A stretch of 64,000 nt of DNA from Pollutiaquabacter sp046052345 (GTDB lineage Bacteria > Bacteroidota > Bacteroidia > AKYH767-A > 2013-40CM-41-45), in assembly GCA_046052345.1 (NCBI GenBank), contig JBJOMN010000035.1, positions 62,001-126,000 on the forward strand, written 5' to 3'. Numbering within the stretch: the stretch's first letter is position 1; each line of letters begins with the position of its first letter. A program made the translations under genes and the position numbers. Of the stretch, positions 1-8,483 are shown in pieces. The notes under the pieces were generated by a model. It saw only the letters and a list, made by a program, of their open reading frames with translations. It searched no databases and was not told the DNA's origin.

Positions 1-1
1 G

Positions 2-247
2 AAGTGGATGCAGGAGGTGCACGTCCCTGATGTGCTGGGTACAGGCATGTTTCTTGAAAATCGTATCTTGAAAGTGCTGGTGGAAGAGGAGACCGGTGGT
101 ACGACCTACGCTATCCAGTATACCTGTGAGAGCATGGCACGTTTCCGGGAATACGAGGAGAAATTCGCTCCGGCGCTGAGGGCTGATGCCGAGAAGCATT
201 TCGGAGGACGTTTCGTTGCCTTCCGCACTTTGCTTGAAACCGTCTGA
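2..247 (+). CDS. DUF4286 family protein, 5' end outside the window
   Basis: Only the last 81 codons are present. The reading frame is open to the window edge, and the residues KWMQEVHVPDVLGTG match the interior of small Bacteroidota DUF4286 proteins of about 100 residues, so the ATG at position 8 is an internal Met and not the start. The family is small and soluble, with a ferredoxin-like size, and has no assigned function. The gene ends 5 nt before rsmA and probably shares its transcript. Seen: the frame and the motif. Known: the family is often found beside rsmA. Function is not inferred. Confidence 0.75.
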   Translation, partial: KWMQEVHVPDVLGTGMFLENRILKVLVEEETGGTTYAIQYTCESMARFREYEEKFAPALRADAEKHFGGRFVAFRTLLETV

Positions 248-252
248 CAGAC

Positions 253-1038
253 ATGCAACATCCCGTACGTGCCAAGAAGCATCTCGGCCAGCATTTCCTC
301 AATGACTTGGAGGCTGCCGCCTCCATCGTGGATGCGCTGACAGGTCACCACGGATATAAGGAGGTTCTGGAAATCGGGCCGGGAACGGGTGTGCTGAGCG
401 GTTTCTTATTCAACCGGAATGAGTTCAAGGTCACACTGCTGGATATTGACAAGGAATCGGTCGACTACCTTCACAAGACTTTTCCGGAGCATGCCGGTGA
501 TATCCGCTACGGTGATTTCCTGAGGGAGGACCTTTCACGGTTGTTCAGCGGCGAGTTCGCCGTCATCGGTAACTTTCCGTACAACATCTCCTCCCAGATC
601 CTTTTCAAAGTCCTCGAGCACCGTGAACATATTCCGGAAGTCGTCGGGATGTTCCAGAAAGAGGTGGCGGAACGTATCGCCTCCGGACCCGGAAACAGGG
701 ATTACGGAATACTAAGTGTTTTCATGCAGGCGTATTACGACACCGAGCTGCTTTTCACCCTTCCGGAAGATGCTTTTACGCCTCCTCCTAAGGTAAAATC
801 GGCTGTGCTGCGTTTCATCCGCAAGGAGAACTTCGAGCTTGGTTGCGACCGGGATGCGTTTTTCAGGACCGTGAAGGCCGCCTTCAATCAACGGAGAAAA
901 ACACTCCGTAACGCCCTTTCTTCCCTGCTTCCGAAAGACCGTATGGAAGGACTTCCGTATCTTGACCTTCGGGCGGAGGCCTTGGGCTGGAAGCAATTCA
1001 CGGAGTTGACGAACGCCGTATCAGCACGCAGCAACTGA
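253..1038 (+). CDS. rsmA: 16S rRNA (adenine1518/1519-N6)-dimethyltransferase
   Basis: Also called ksgA. It dimethylates two adjacent adenines in the 3' terminal helix of 16S rRNA during 30S subunit maturation, using S-adenosylmethionine. The 261-residue length is normal. The N-terminal GQHFLND stretch (about residues 12-18) is the family signature, EIGPGTGVLSG (40-50) is the SAM-binding motif I, and NFPYNIS (107-113) is the catalytic motif IV of N6-adenine methyltransferases. The C-terminal small helical domain is present (FNQRRKTLRNAL). The ATG at 253 gives the usual start just before the H-L-G-Q-H-F-L motif. It lies 5 nt after the DUF4286 gene and 3 nt before the next gene, so the three are probably one operon. 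Confidence 0.95.
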   Translation: MQHPVRAKKHLGQHFLNDLEAAASIVDALTGHHGYKEVLEIGPGTGVLSGFLFNRNEFKVTLLDIDKESVDYLHKTFPEHAGDIRYGDFLREDLSRLFSGEFAVIGNFPYNISSQILFKVLEHREHIPEVVGMFQKEVAERIASGPGNRDYGILSVFMQAYYDTELLFTLPEDAFTPPPKVKSAVLRFIRKENFELGCDRDAFFRTVKAAFNQRRKTLRNALSSLLPKDRMEGLPYLDLRAEALGWKQFTELTNAVSARSN

Positions 1039-1041
1039 ACC

Positions 1042-2007
1042 ATGCGCATTTACTTCATCGATACCGTACATCGGGTCCTGTGGGACCTGCTCTGTGCCGA
1101 CGGACACGAATGTGTCGATGCTACGGCCATGAGCAAGACGGACATGACGGGGCGCATGCAAGGTGTCGATGGGATCGTCATCCGCAGCCGTTTCCTGATC
1201 GACAAGGATTTTATCGATGCTTCCCCCGAACTGAAATTCATTGCACGGTCAGGCGCCGGCATGGAGAACATCGATACGGCCTATGCGGCTCAACGCGGCA
1301 TCCGTTGTATTAATTCTCCGGAGGGTAACCGTGACGCGGTGGCCGAACATGCGGTCGCCATGCTGCTCATGCTGTTTAACAAGCTTCATACTGCCGACCG
1401 GGAGGTAAGGGAAGGTCAATGGAACCGCGAAAAGAACCGTGGTGTCGAGCTGAAGGGTAAGACCGTCGGAATCATAGGTTACGGCAGGATGGGATCGGCG
1501 TTCGCAGCCAGACTCGGCTGTTTCGGATGTGAAGTCCTGGCGTACGACAAGTATCTTGACGAATTGCCTGATGCAAACGCCCGCCAAGTGGGTTTTGATG
1601 AACTTCTTGACCGTGCGGATATCATCAGTCTGCATGTTCCGCTCACCGAAGAGACCACCTATCTGGTGGATAAACTGTTCTTCGATCGTCTTTCGAAGCC
1701 TGTCTGGTTGATCAATACGGCCCGGGGGAAATGCGTGAATCTGGGCGACCTTTCTAAGGCCCTCGCCGCGGGTAAGGTCCTTGGAGCATGCCTGGATGTA
1801 CTCGAATATGAGGACCTTTCTTTCGAACGCTTTTCCATACAGGATGCGGCTTTTTCAGTTTCCGAGGAATGGCGAAGTCTGATAGCGGACGACCGCATAG
1901 TTTTCTCCCCCCACATTGCGGGCTGGACGGCGGAGTCGTACCGGAAGCTTTCGGAGGTCCTTTACGCCAAGATTTCGGATTTTTTTCCCGTTCGGAATAA
2001 GATCTGA
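1042..2007 (+). CDS. D-2-hydroxyacid dehydrogenase (PGDH-like, no ACT domain)
   Basis: NAD-dependent oxidoreductase of the D-isomer-specific 2-hydroxyacid dehydrogenase family, 321 residues. The Rossmann motif GYGRMG lies at 146-151. The catalytic triad is recognisable: Arg229 (NTARGK), Glu255 (DVLEYED) and His291 (SPHIAGW). It lacks the C-terminal ACT domain seen in the SerA at 10.1-11.3 kb, so the two are not redundant copies of one architecture. The substrate cannot be read from the sequence; phosphoglycerate-dehydrogenase-like annotation is common for this subfamily but unproven. It starts 3 nt after rsmA and is followed by a 180-bp gap before the giant repeat gene. Confidence 0.85.
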   Translation: MRIYFIDTVHRVLWDLLCADGHECVDATAMSKTDMTGRMQGVDGIVIRSRFLIDKDFIDASPELKFIARSGAGMENIDTAYAAQRGIRCINSPEGNRDAVAEHAVAMLLMLFNKLHTADREVREGQWNREKNRGVELKGKTVGIIGYGRMGSAFAARLGCFGCEVLAYDKYLDELPDANARQVGFDELLDRADIISLHVPLTEETTYLVDKLFFDRLSKPVWLINTARGKCVNLGDLSKALAAGKVLGACLDVLEYEDLSFERFSIQDAAFSVSEEWRSLIADDRIVFSPHIAGWTAESYRKLSEVLYAKISDFFPVRNKI

Positions 2008-2188
2008 TCCCTCTTTTTATTCTTGGATTGTCAGTTAATTTTTGGTCAATACTGAAAGCGGCTTGGAGAAGAACACTAATTTAGCCGTGAAGGATTCGGG
2101 ATCCGGGGTGTAGGTTTCGTATCTTTAATAGTGGCATGTTCCGGACCATGCAACCCTCAAGAACATTATACTTTTAGGTGTAATTACC

Positions 2189-5100
2189 ATGTTTCGCAGA
2201 ATCGCAGCCGTTAGTTACGGGATCACCCTTCTGTTTTTGCTGGTTGCACTGCCTCGTTACGCTTCGGCAGTTTGCCAGAACCTGATCAACCAGAACGATG
2301 CCGTCATCTGTTCCGGTACACAGTTCACCATTTCCATCAACACGCTGGGCGCTACTTCCGTTGTGTGGTCGACCGGAGCCACCACTTCCTCCGTCCAGGT
2401 AACCCCGTCCGTGACCACTACCTACTACGTGACCGTTGACGACGGACTGGAAATCTGTACGGACAGCATCACACTCACTGTTAATCCTTCCTACAGTTCC
2501 TCGGAGACTGTTTCCCGTTGTCAGGGACAAAGTTATATGCTCCCTAGCGGCGTCATTGTGAATGCTTCGGGAACCTATACTTCCACTTTCACGACTTCGG
2601 AAGGCTGTGATTCGGTCATCACTTCCTTTGTAACCTTCTATCCGACGTATTCCCGGTCCGTGACCGCCTCCCGTTGCCAGGGTCAATCGTATGTCCTTCC
2701 TAACGGTACCGTTGTGACGCAGACAGGTACCTATGTCACCACCCTTACGACTTCTCGGGGTTGTGATTCCGTCATCACCACTACGGTGACCTTCTATCCT
2801 AACTATTCCAGGACGGACAACGTTTCTCTTTGCACGGGCGAGACCTATACGCTCCCCAACGGTACCGTGGTCGGCCAGACCGGGACGTATATCAGTAATC
2901 TGACTACCGTCAGAAACTGCGATTCAGTCATTACAACCGTTATCACGGTCTATTCGAATTATTCCAGGACGGATGTGATTTCACGCTGTCAGGGGGATAC
3001 TTACGTTCTGCCGAACGGCACCATCGTTTCGGTCAGCGGCACATATGTTTCCAATCTTATCACTGTGCGCGGTTGTGATTCGGTGATCACTTCGGTGGTG
3101 ACGTTTTACCAGAATTTTTCAAGGAACGAGACGGTATCCCGTTGTCAGGGACAGTCGTACGTCCTTCCGAGCGGCACAACAGTAACCCTCACGGGCACCT
3201 ACGTGTCCAACCTTACCACGGTCCGCGGTTGCGATTCCGTCATCACCTCGTTCGTCACCTTCTATCCTACGTATGCAAGGACGGATAATGTCCAGTTATG
3301 CCAGGGGGAGACCTATACCCTTGCCAGCGGCACCGTTGTGAGTCAGCCCGGTACTTATGTCACAAGGCTTGTCACCGTCCGCGGCTGCGACTCGGTGATC
3401 ACCGCGGTGGTAAGCGTATATTCGACCTATTCCCGAACGGATAATATCTCCCGTTGTCAGGGGGATTCCTATGTGCTGCCGAACGGTACAACCGTCACGA
3501 CCAGCGGCACCTACATTTCCAGCCTTACCAGTGCCAGCGGCTGCGATTCGGTGATTACTTCAGTAGTGACGTTCTATCAGAACTACTCCAGCTCCCAGAC
3601 CGTTTCGCGGTGCCAAGGACAATCCTATCTTCTTCCTGACGGAAGGACGGTGACGGTCAACGGCAGTTATGTCTCGAACCTGAGCACTGTACGCAGCTGT
3701 GACTCCATCATCACTTCCAATGTGACTTTTTATCCGGTGTATTCAAGCACCGTCCCTGCGACCACTTGCCAGGGAAGTCCGTACACGCTTCCGAACGGCA
3801 CTTCAGTTTCGCTGCCCGGCAGCTACACCACCGTTCTCACCACCGTACGCGGCTGCGACTCTACCATTATAACGAACCTTACCGTTTTCCCCGAGTATAC
3901 GGTACCGGATCCTGCATCCATTTGCCAGGGGCAGTCCTACCAACTGCCGGACGGCCGAACAGTCACTGCAGCGGGCAGCTATACGAGCACGCTTTCCACC
4001 GTCGACGGTTGCGATTCAGTCATAAACACCACGCTCACGGTCAATCCGGTCTACAATATTTACCGGACTGCAAGCATCTGTGATAACGCTTCCTATACGC
4101 TACCCAACGGTCAGGTGGTAAATCTCGCCGGCACCTATCCGGTGACACTTTCAACGGTGCGCGGCTGCGATTCCACGATCGTTACGTCCTTGTCGGTCAG
4201 GCCCAGTTATTCGTTCCTCTATTATGCCTCGATTTGTCAGGGGCAGACCTACACGTTGCCGAACGGCCAGATTGTCGACACCACGGGCGTCTATACCGTT
4301 ACGTTCCTTTCCAGCCGGTCCTGTGATTCGACCATTATCACCGACCTTACCGTAGATCCGACTTACTCCACCAGTCGAAGCGATTCCATCTGTCAGGGAG
4401 AGCAGTTCGTTCTTCCTAACGGAAGTTCCGTAGGTGTTGCAGGAACCTATACGGTCACTCTGGCCTCCTCGCGCGGTTGCGATTCGACGATTGTCACCCA
4501 GTTGGCGGTGAATCCCATATACGGCTATGTGTCCTATTCAGCTACCATTTGTCAGGGCGAAGTACACTTCCTTCCCAATAACGACACCGCTTCCGTATCC
4601 GGAATATATCCGGTGACGATTCCCTCTTCAAAGGGATGTGATTCGACGGTATTCACCACGCTGACTGTCAATCCGGTCTATGACACGCAGGTGAATGCTT
4701 CCATTTGCCAGTACGAAACCTATGTATTGCCTGACGGCGGACTTGTCGACTCCTCCGGTTCCTATACACGCCTTCTCTCGACAGTGAGGGGATGTGATTC
4801 CCTGGTGACTGTCCACCTCACTGTCAATCCCGTCTACGCCACCACGCAGGATGCGGTCATTTGCCAGGGTCAGCTGTATCAGCTGCCCGGCGGCTCCTCC
4901 GTTTATCAGGCGGGCAATTATATCGATACGGTCCCCACTTCGCAAGGATGTGATTCCGTCATCACCACCAACCTGACCGTCAATCCCTCCTACCGTTTCA
5001 CGGAATACCGTTCCGTCTGCCAGGGCGATTCATTCGTCCTTGGGAACGGCACGGCGGTCTATACGGCCGGCACCTACACCGTTTCCTTTTCAACGCTGCT

Positions 5101-7207
5101 TTCTTGCGATTCCACGATAATCACTAATCTCACCATACTTCCGGTATTTACTACCATGGTGGATACGACAATCTGTGCCGGCGACAGCTACCTCCTTGCA
5201 GACAGTAGCACAGTCGAGGTCCCGGGCGCCTATCCGGTAGTCTTGCAGTCCATTCGTGGCTGTGATTCCACCGTCATCACGAACCTTTCCCTGAGGCCGG
5301 TCTATACGGTACATGTCTTTGATACCATCTGCCAGGGCGATGTCATTTATCTTCCCGACGGGCAACCCGCCTATGCCACCGGATCTTATCCGGTGACCCT
5401 TACCTCATCGGTCGCATGCGATTCCACCGTGATCACCAATTTGCAGGTCAACAGGATATACAACATCAACCGCAATGTCACCATTTGCCAGGGAAGCACT
5501 TTCCAATTGCCGGATGGTCAGATAGTGACCGCTCCGGGAACCTATCCGGTTGTCTTACGGACGATCTACGACTGTGATTCGCTAGTCGTCACCAACCTCA
5601 CGGTTCGTCCCAATTACACCATCAACCGCAGTATTTCCATCTGTCAGGGAGATACCTTCTATCTTCCCAACGGTTTCCCCGTCACCACGGCAGGCATTTA
5701 CACCAATTCATTTTTGACGGTTTACGGATGTGATTCCGTGATACGGACTATCGTGAACGTACGCCCTGTGTATACCATCTATCGCACGGCGCAAATATGC
5801 CAGGGGGATTCGTACCAGCTCCCGGGAGGTAGCACCGTCACCAATCCGGGGGTATACACACGAACGTTCCAAACCGCTTTCGGTTGCGATTCGGTCATCA
5901 TCACCACTCTAACGGTGAATCAGAATTACGCCTACAGCGAGAACGTTTCCATTTGCCAAGGCAGCTCTTACGCTCTCCCTAACAATACGATCGTGTCCAA
6001 TCCGGGCACGTACCTTTCCAACCTGACTACCGTTTTCGGATGCGACTCGGTCATTACCACCCATTTATCGGTCAGTAACAACATCTCGAACACTTTCCGG
6101 CCTTCCATTTGTCAAGGGGAGACCTATGTGCTGCCCAGCGGCCAGGTGATCGGTGCGGCAGGCACCTATTATTTCAATTACCTGACCAGCTCCGGCTGTG
6201 ATTCCGCGGTCACTATTATCCTGAGCGTCTATCCTAATTACTATTTCCAGTTGTCACCCAGTATCTGTCAGGGGGAAAGCTACACCCTTCCCGACGGCAT
6301 CATGGTTTCGACGAGCGGTGTCTATCAGGTGAATCTGCAGGGCAGGGGCGGGTGCGATTCCTCGTATACCATCAATCTCACCGTGAACAACTCTTATTCC
6401 GGAATCGTCAATGCTACGGTTTGTCAGGGGCAATCCTACGCTTTGCCGGACGGCCGTCAGGTTTCACTGGCCGGAAGTTATCTCTCCAGTTTCGTCACGC
6501 CCTTCGGTTGCGACAGCGTGATACTTACCCTCTTACAAGTAGTTCCGCCTTCGGTGTGGAACCAAAGCGTGGACCTTTGTCTGGGTGAGACGTATGTGCT
6601 TCCGGACGGAACGCCTGTCTCGACAGACGGTGTTTATCAATCCACTGTCAGCAACATGTATGGGTGCGACAGTCTCATCTTCACGTTCGTGACCACGGTC
6701 GGATTTATGCCGGATGTGATACAGGGGACAGCTGTCACCAATCACTGGGCTACGGAAACCTATTCGGTTACTTATGTCGCGGGTCACTTTTACACGTGGA
6801 CGGCGCTGGGCGGGCAGATCGTCAGCGGCCAGGGCACCAACAGTGTTCAGGTGGTCTGGAACCGTAACAGTGTGGATACGCTGATACTAAGCCAATTCGA
6901 CACGCAGTGCGATTATCAGGACACCCTGATCGTAGATGTGATTTTCACTTCTGTCGCCTCTCCTTCGGTGGAGGGTAATCCTGCTGCATTCCCGGTACCT
7001 TTCACGGACCGCTTGACGGTCACTTGGCCCCGCGGCATGCATCCCACTGCCGTCACGGTCCATGATCTTTCAGGAAGGATCATCCTGGAAGTGCCAGCTG
7101 ACGGACTTCCACGGGTTGAATTGTCGACCGGTGACCTCGCTTCCGGCTGTTACCTGATCGGACTGAAAGGGGAATCTGCCCCGATGATCAGGGTCATCCG
7201 GCAATAA
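2189..7207 (+). CDS. giant secreted 27-repeat protein with T9SS type A sorting domain
   Basis: 1672 residues. An N-terminal signal peptide (about 1-27, ending near ASA-VCQ) is followed by one Ig/PKD-like domain (to about 100). Then come 27 tandem repeats of about 52 residues (about 102-1505), each with the skeleton Y...S-x-C-Q-G-x-S-Y-x-L-P-x-G ... G-T-Y ... G-C-D-S-x-I-T. Each repeat carries two cysteines about 29 residues apart, in CQG and GCDS, suggesting one disulfide per unit. A PKD-like module (YTWTALGGQIVSGQG) follows, and then a C-terminal T9SS type A domain (FPVPFTDRLTV ... VTVHDLSGRII ... CYLIGLKG). The likely role is a long stalk or adhesin exported across the outer membrane by T9SS; no enzymatic domain is visible. 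Its 3' end overlaps the convergent aspartate kinase gene by 14 bp. Confidence 0.85.
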   Translation: MFRRIAAVSYGITLLFLLVALPRYASAVCQNLINQNDAVICSGTQFTISINTLGATSVVWSTGATTSSVQVTPSVTTTYYVTVDDGLEICTDSITLTVNPSYSSSETVSRCQGQSYMLPSGVIVNASGTYTSTFTTSEGCDSVITSFVTFYPTYSRSVTASRCQGQSYVLPNGTVVTQTGTYVTTLTTSRGCDSVITTTVTFYPNYSRTDNVSLCTGETYTLPNGTVVGQTGTYISNLTTVRNCDSVITTVITVYSNYSRTDVISRCQGDTYVLPNGTIVSVSGTYVSNLITVRGCDSVITSVVTFYQNFSRNETVSRCQGQSYVLPSGTTVTLTGTYVSNLTTVRGCDSVITSFVTFYPTYARTDNVQLCQGETYTLASGTVVSQPGTYVTRLVTVRGCDSVITAVVSVYSTYSRTDNISRCQGDSYVLPNGTTVTTSGTYISSLTSASGCDSVITSVVTFYQNYSSSQTVSRCQGQSYLLPDGRTVTVNGSYVSNLSTVRSCDSIITSNVTFYPVYSSTVPATTCQGSPYTLPNGTSVSLPGSYTTVLTTVRGCDSTIITNLTVFPEYTVPDPASICQGQSYQLPDGRTVTAAGSYTSTLSTVDGCDSVINTTLTVNPVYNIYRTASICDNASYTLPNGQVVNLAGTYPVTLSTVRGCDSTIVTSLSVRPSYSFLYYASICQGQTYTLPNGQIVDTTGVYTVTFLSSRSCDSTIITDLTVDPTYSTSRSDSICQGEQFVLPNGSSVGVAGTYTVTLASSRGCDSTIVTQLAVNPIYGYVSYSATICQGEVHFLPNNDTASVSGIYPVTIPSSKGCDSTVFTTLTVNPVYDTQVNASICQYETYVLPDGGLVDSSGSYTRLLSTVRGCDSLVTVHLTVNPVYATTQDAVICQGQLYQLPGGSSVYQAGNYIDTVPTSQGCDSVITTNLTVNPSYRFTEYRSVCQGDSFVLGNGTAVYTAGTYTVSFSTLLSCDSTIITNLTILPVFTTMVDTTICAGDSYLLADSSTVEVPGAYPVVLQSIRGCDSTVITNLSLRPVYTVHVFDTICQGDVIYLPDGQPAYATGSYPVTLTSSVACDSTVITNLQVNRIYNINRNVTICQGSTFQLPDGQIVTAPGTYPVVLRTIYDCDSLVVTNLTVRPNYTINRSISICQGDTFYLPNGFPVTTAGIYTNSFLTVYGCDSVIRTIVNVRPVYTIYRTAQICQGDSYQLPGGSTVTNPGVYTRTFQTAFGCDSVIITTLTVNQNYAYSENVSICQGSSYALPNNTIVSNPGTYLSNLTTVFGCDSVITTHLSVSNNISNTFRPSICQGETYVLPSGQVIGAAGTYYFNYLTSSGCDSAVTIILSVYPNYYFQLSPSICQGESYTLPDGIMVSTSGVYQVNLQGRGGCDSSYTINLTVNNSYSGIVNATVCQGQSYALPDGRQVSLAGSYLSSFVTPFGCDSVILTLLQVVPPSVWNQSVDLCLGETYVLPDGTPVSTDGVYQSTVSNMYGCDSLIFTFVTTVGFMPDVIQGTAVTNHWATETYSVTYVAGHFYTWTALGGQIVSGQGTNSVQVVWNRNSVDTLILSQFDTQCDYQDTLIVDVIFTSVASPSVEGNPAAFPVPFTDRLTVTWPRGMHPTAVTVHDLSGRIILEVPADGLPRVELSTGDLASGCYLIGLKGESAPMIRVIRQ
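2492..6705 (+). repeat. 27 tandem 156-bp coding repeats
   Basis: Repeat starts at 2492, 2648 and 2804 are spaced exactly 156 bp, equal to 52 codons. The array covers about 4.2 kb, close to 27 units. Units 1-8 share a S-R-C-Q-G entry (unit 3 varies as S-L-C-T-G), while most later units have S-I-C-Q-G, so the array has two sequence subfamilies, with unit 9 (T-T-C-Q-G-S-P-Y) at the boundary. Unit 27 is the most divergent (D-L-C-L-G-E-T-Y). Later units vary slightly in length by single-codon indels. Confidence 0.9.
2804..3739 (+). repeat. three-repeat block present twice in tandem (2 x 468 bp)
   Basis: Repeats 3-4-5 (2804-3271) and 6-7-8 (3272-3739) form two blocks of identical length, 468 bp. 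They share position-specific features. The first unit of each has Y-x-R-T-D-N-V-x-L-C and a VYS linker, the second ends with TFYQN, and the third has S-R-C-Q-G-Q-S-Y and ends with TFYP. This is the pattern left when a trimer is duplicated as one block, rather than single units being copied. Confidence 0.75.
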
Positions 7208-8483
7208 TGCCTCCGGACTCTTCTCTCAGTACAAGTTGGGCTGTGTGTCGGCTTCTCTGTTCCAGCAGGATGTCCTTGTCTTTTGAGAGCTGAAAGATGG
7301 TCGACGGGAAATAGTGCCGGACAGTGACGAGCCTCAGGTTCTCGTTATACCTCACTTTGAACTCCTTCGTAAGGTCTTCGATGAGTGCCGGGATTTTCAT
7401 CTCGTCATTATCCGCACAAACGGAAAAGCTTATCGCCGAATTCTGCATCAGGTTGATTTTTACATTATGACGTGCGAACGTCGAGAATATCCTGCTGAGG
7501 TTCTCTTCGGCGATGAAGGAGAAATCCTTGGCGGAGATGGAAAGCAGGATCTGTCCTGTCTTGAAGATGAAGCACGGCACCAACGGCTTGGTGGCTTCGA
7601 AGTCTCCGATCAGTGTGCCGCGTTCCGTAGGAGCCAGGAAGGAGCAGACACGCATCGGGATACGTTTGTTCTCCAACGGTTTGATCGTTTTCGGGTGAAT
7701 CACGGTCGCTCCGTAGAAGGTCAGCTCAATGGCGTCGAGATAACTGATCTGTTCCAGTTTGACGGCATCGTCATAATATTTAGGGTCCGCACTCAATACA
7801 CCCGGAACATCTTTCCAAACGATCATTTCCTCGGCATCCAGGCAATAGGAAAGGATGGCAGCAGTGTAGTCGGATCCCTCCCGTCCAAGCGTGGTACTGA
7901 AGTTCTCCGAGGTGGAGCCGATGAATCCCTGCGTGACGACGACCGGGTGGTTTTCCAGCAGCGGACGTAGGGTCGAATTGCTTCGCTCTCCCGTGACCTT
8001 CCAGTCTACCTTCCCTTCGCGATAGGTGTTGTCGGTCCGGATGATGTCCCTGGCATCCAGCCATGCATTTTCCATTCCTTGTTCGGTCAGAAAAGCGCTT
8101 ACGATAAGGGTGGACATCAATTCGCCGACGGAAACGATCTGGTCGTAGGTCCAGTTGTAGGACTTGTCGGCGGGCTCTTCTGTCACCCATTCGATTTCCG
8201 TAAAGCAATTCTCCACCTTGTCGCGCAAGGCGTGTTTTTCCGGGAACCCCAGGCCGTCGATGATCGCCGTGTGGAATTCACGGACGCGTTTCAGATGGGC
8301 AGAGAGACTCTCGTCACCGGCTCTGTGTGCCTTGACGACGGCCTCCAGCGCATTAGTGGTCTTCCCCATCGCGGATACGACAACGACCAGTTTTTCACCG
8401 GCATATCTGCGCAGGATAGAAGCTACATTACGGACCGACTCCGCGTCCTTCACTGAAGCGCCGCCGAATTTTAAGACTTTCAT
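7194..8483 (-). CDS. lysC: aspartate kinase
   Basis: Phosphorylates L-aspartate, the first step towards lysine/diaminopimelate, threonine and methionine. 429 residues, monofunctional. KFGGASV at residues 5-11 is the ATP-binding signature (more often KFGGTSV). LGREGSDYTA in the middle is the conserved amino-acid-kinase motif, followed by WKDVPGVLSADP. C-terminal ACT-type sequence (ILLSISAKDFSFIAEENLSR onwards) suggests feedback control by an amino acid, but the effector cannot be predicted. It is the last gene of a minus-strand operon; its ATG overlaps the stop of the AI-2E-family gene by 4 nt. Its 3' end overlaps the convergent giant repeat gene by 14 bp. Confidence 0.93.
   Translation of the reverse strand: MKVLKFGGASVKDAESVRNVASILRRYAGEKLVVVVSAMGKTTNALEAVVKAHRAGDESLSAHLKRVREFHTAIIDGLGFPEKHALRDKVENCFTEIEWVTEEPADKSYNWTYDQIVSVGELMSTLIVSAFLTEQGMENAWLDARDIIRTDNTYREGKVDWKVTGERSNSTLRPLLENHPVVVTQGFIGSTSENFSTTLGREGSDYTAAILSYCLDAEEMIVWKDVPGVLSADPKYYDDAVKLEQISYLDAIELTFYGATVIHPKTIKPLENKRIPMRVCSFLAPTERGTLIGDFEATKPLVPCFIFKTGQILLSISAKDFSFIAEENLSRIFSTFARHNVKINLMQNSAISFSVCADNDEMKIPALIEDLTKEFKVRYNENLRLVTVRHYFPSTIFQLSKDKDILLEQRSRHTAQLVLREESGGIIAG

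Noticed and set aside
2492..6705. CRISPR-like periodicity of 156 bp
   Set aside because: The units are in frame, code for conserved protein repeats with Cys pairs, and have no short direct repeat with unique spacers. It is a coding array.
7314..7970. 218-codon plus-strand frame opposite lysC
   Set aside because: The minus-strand aspartate kinase motifs are intact, and the plus-strand product has no family resemblance.
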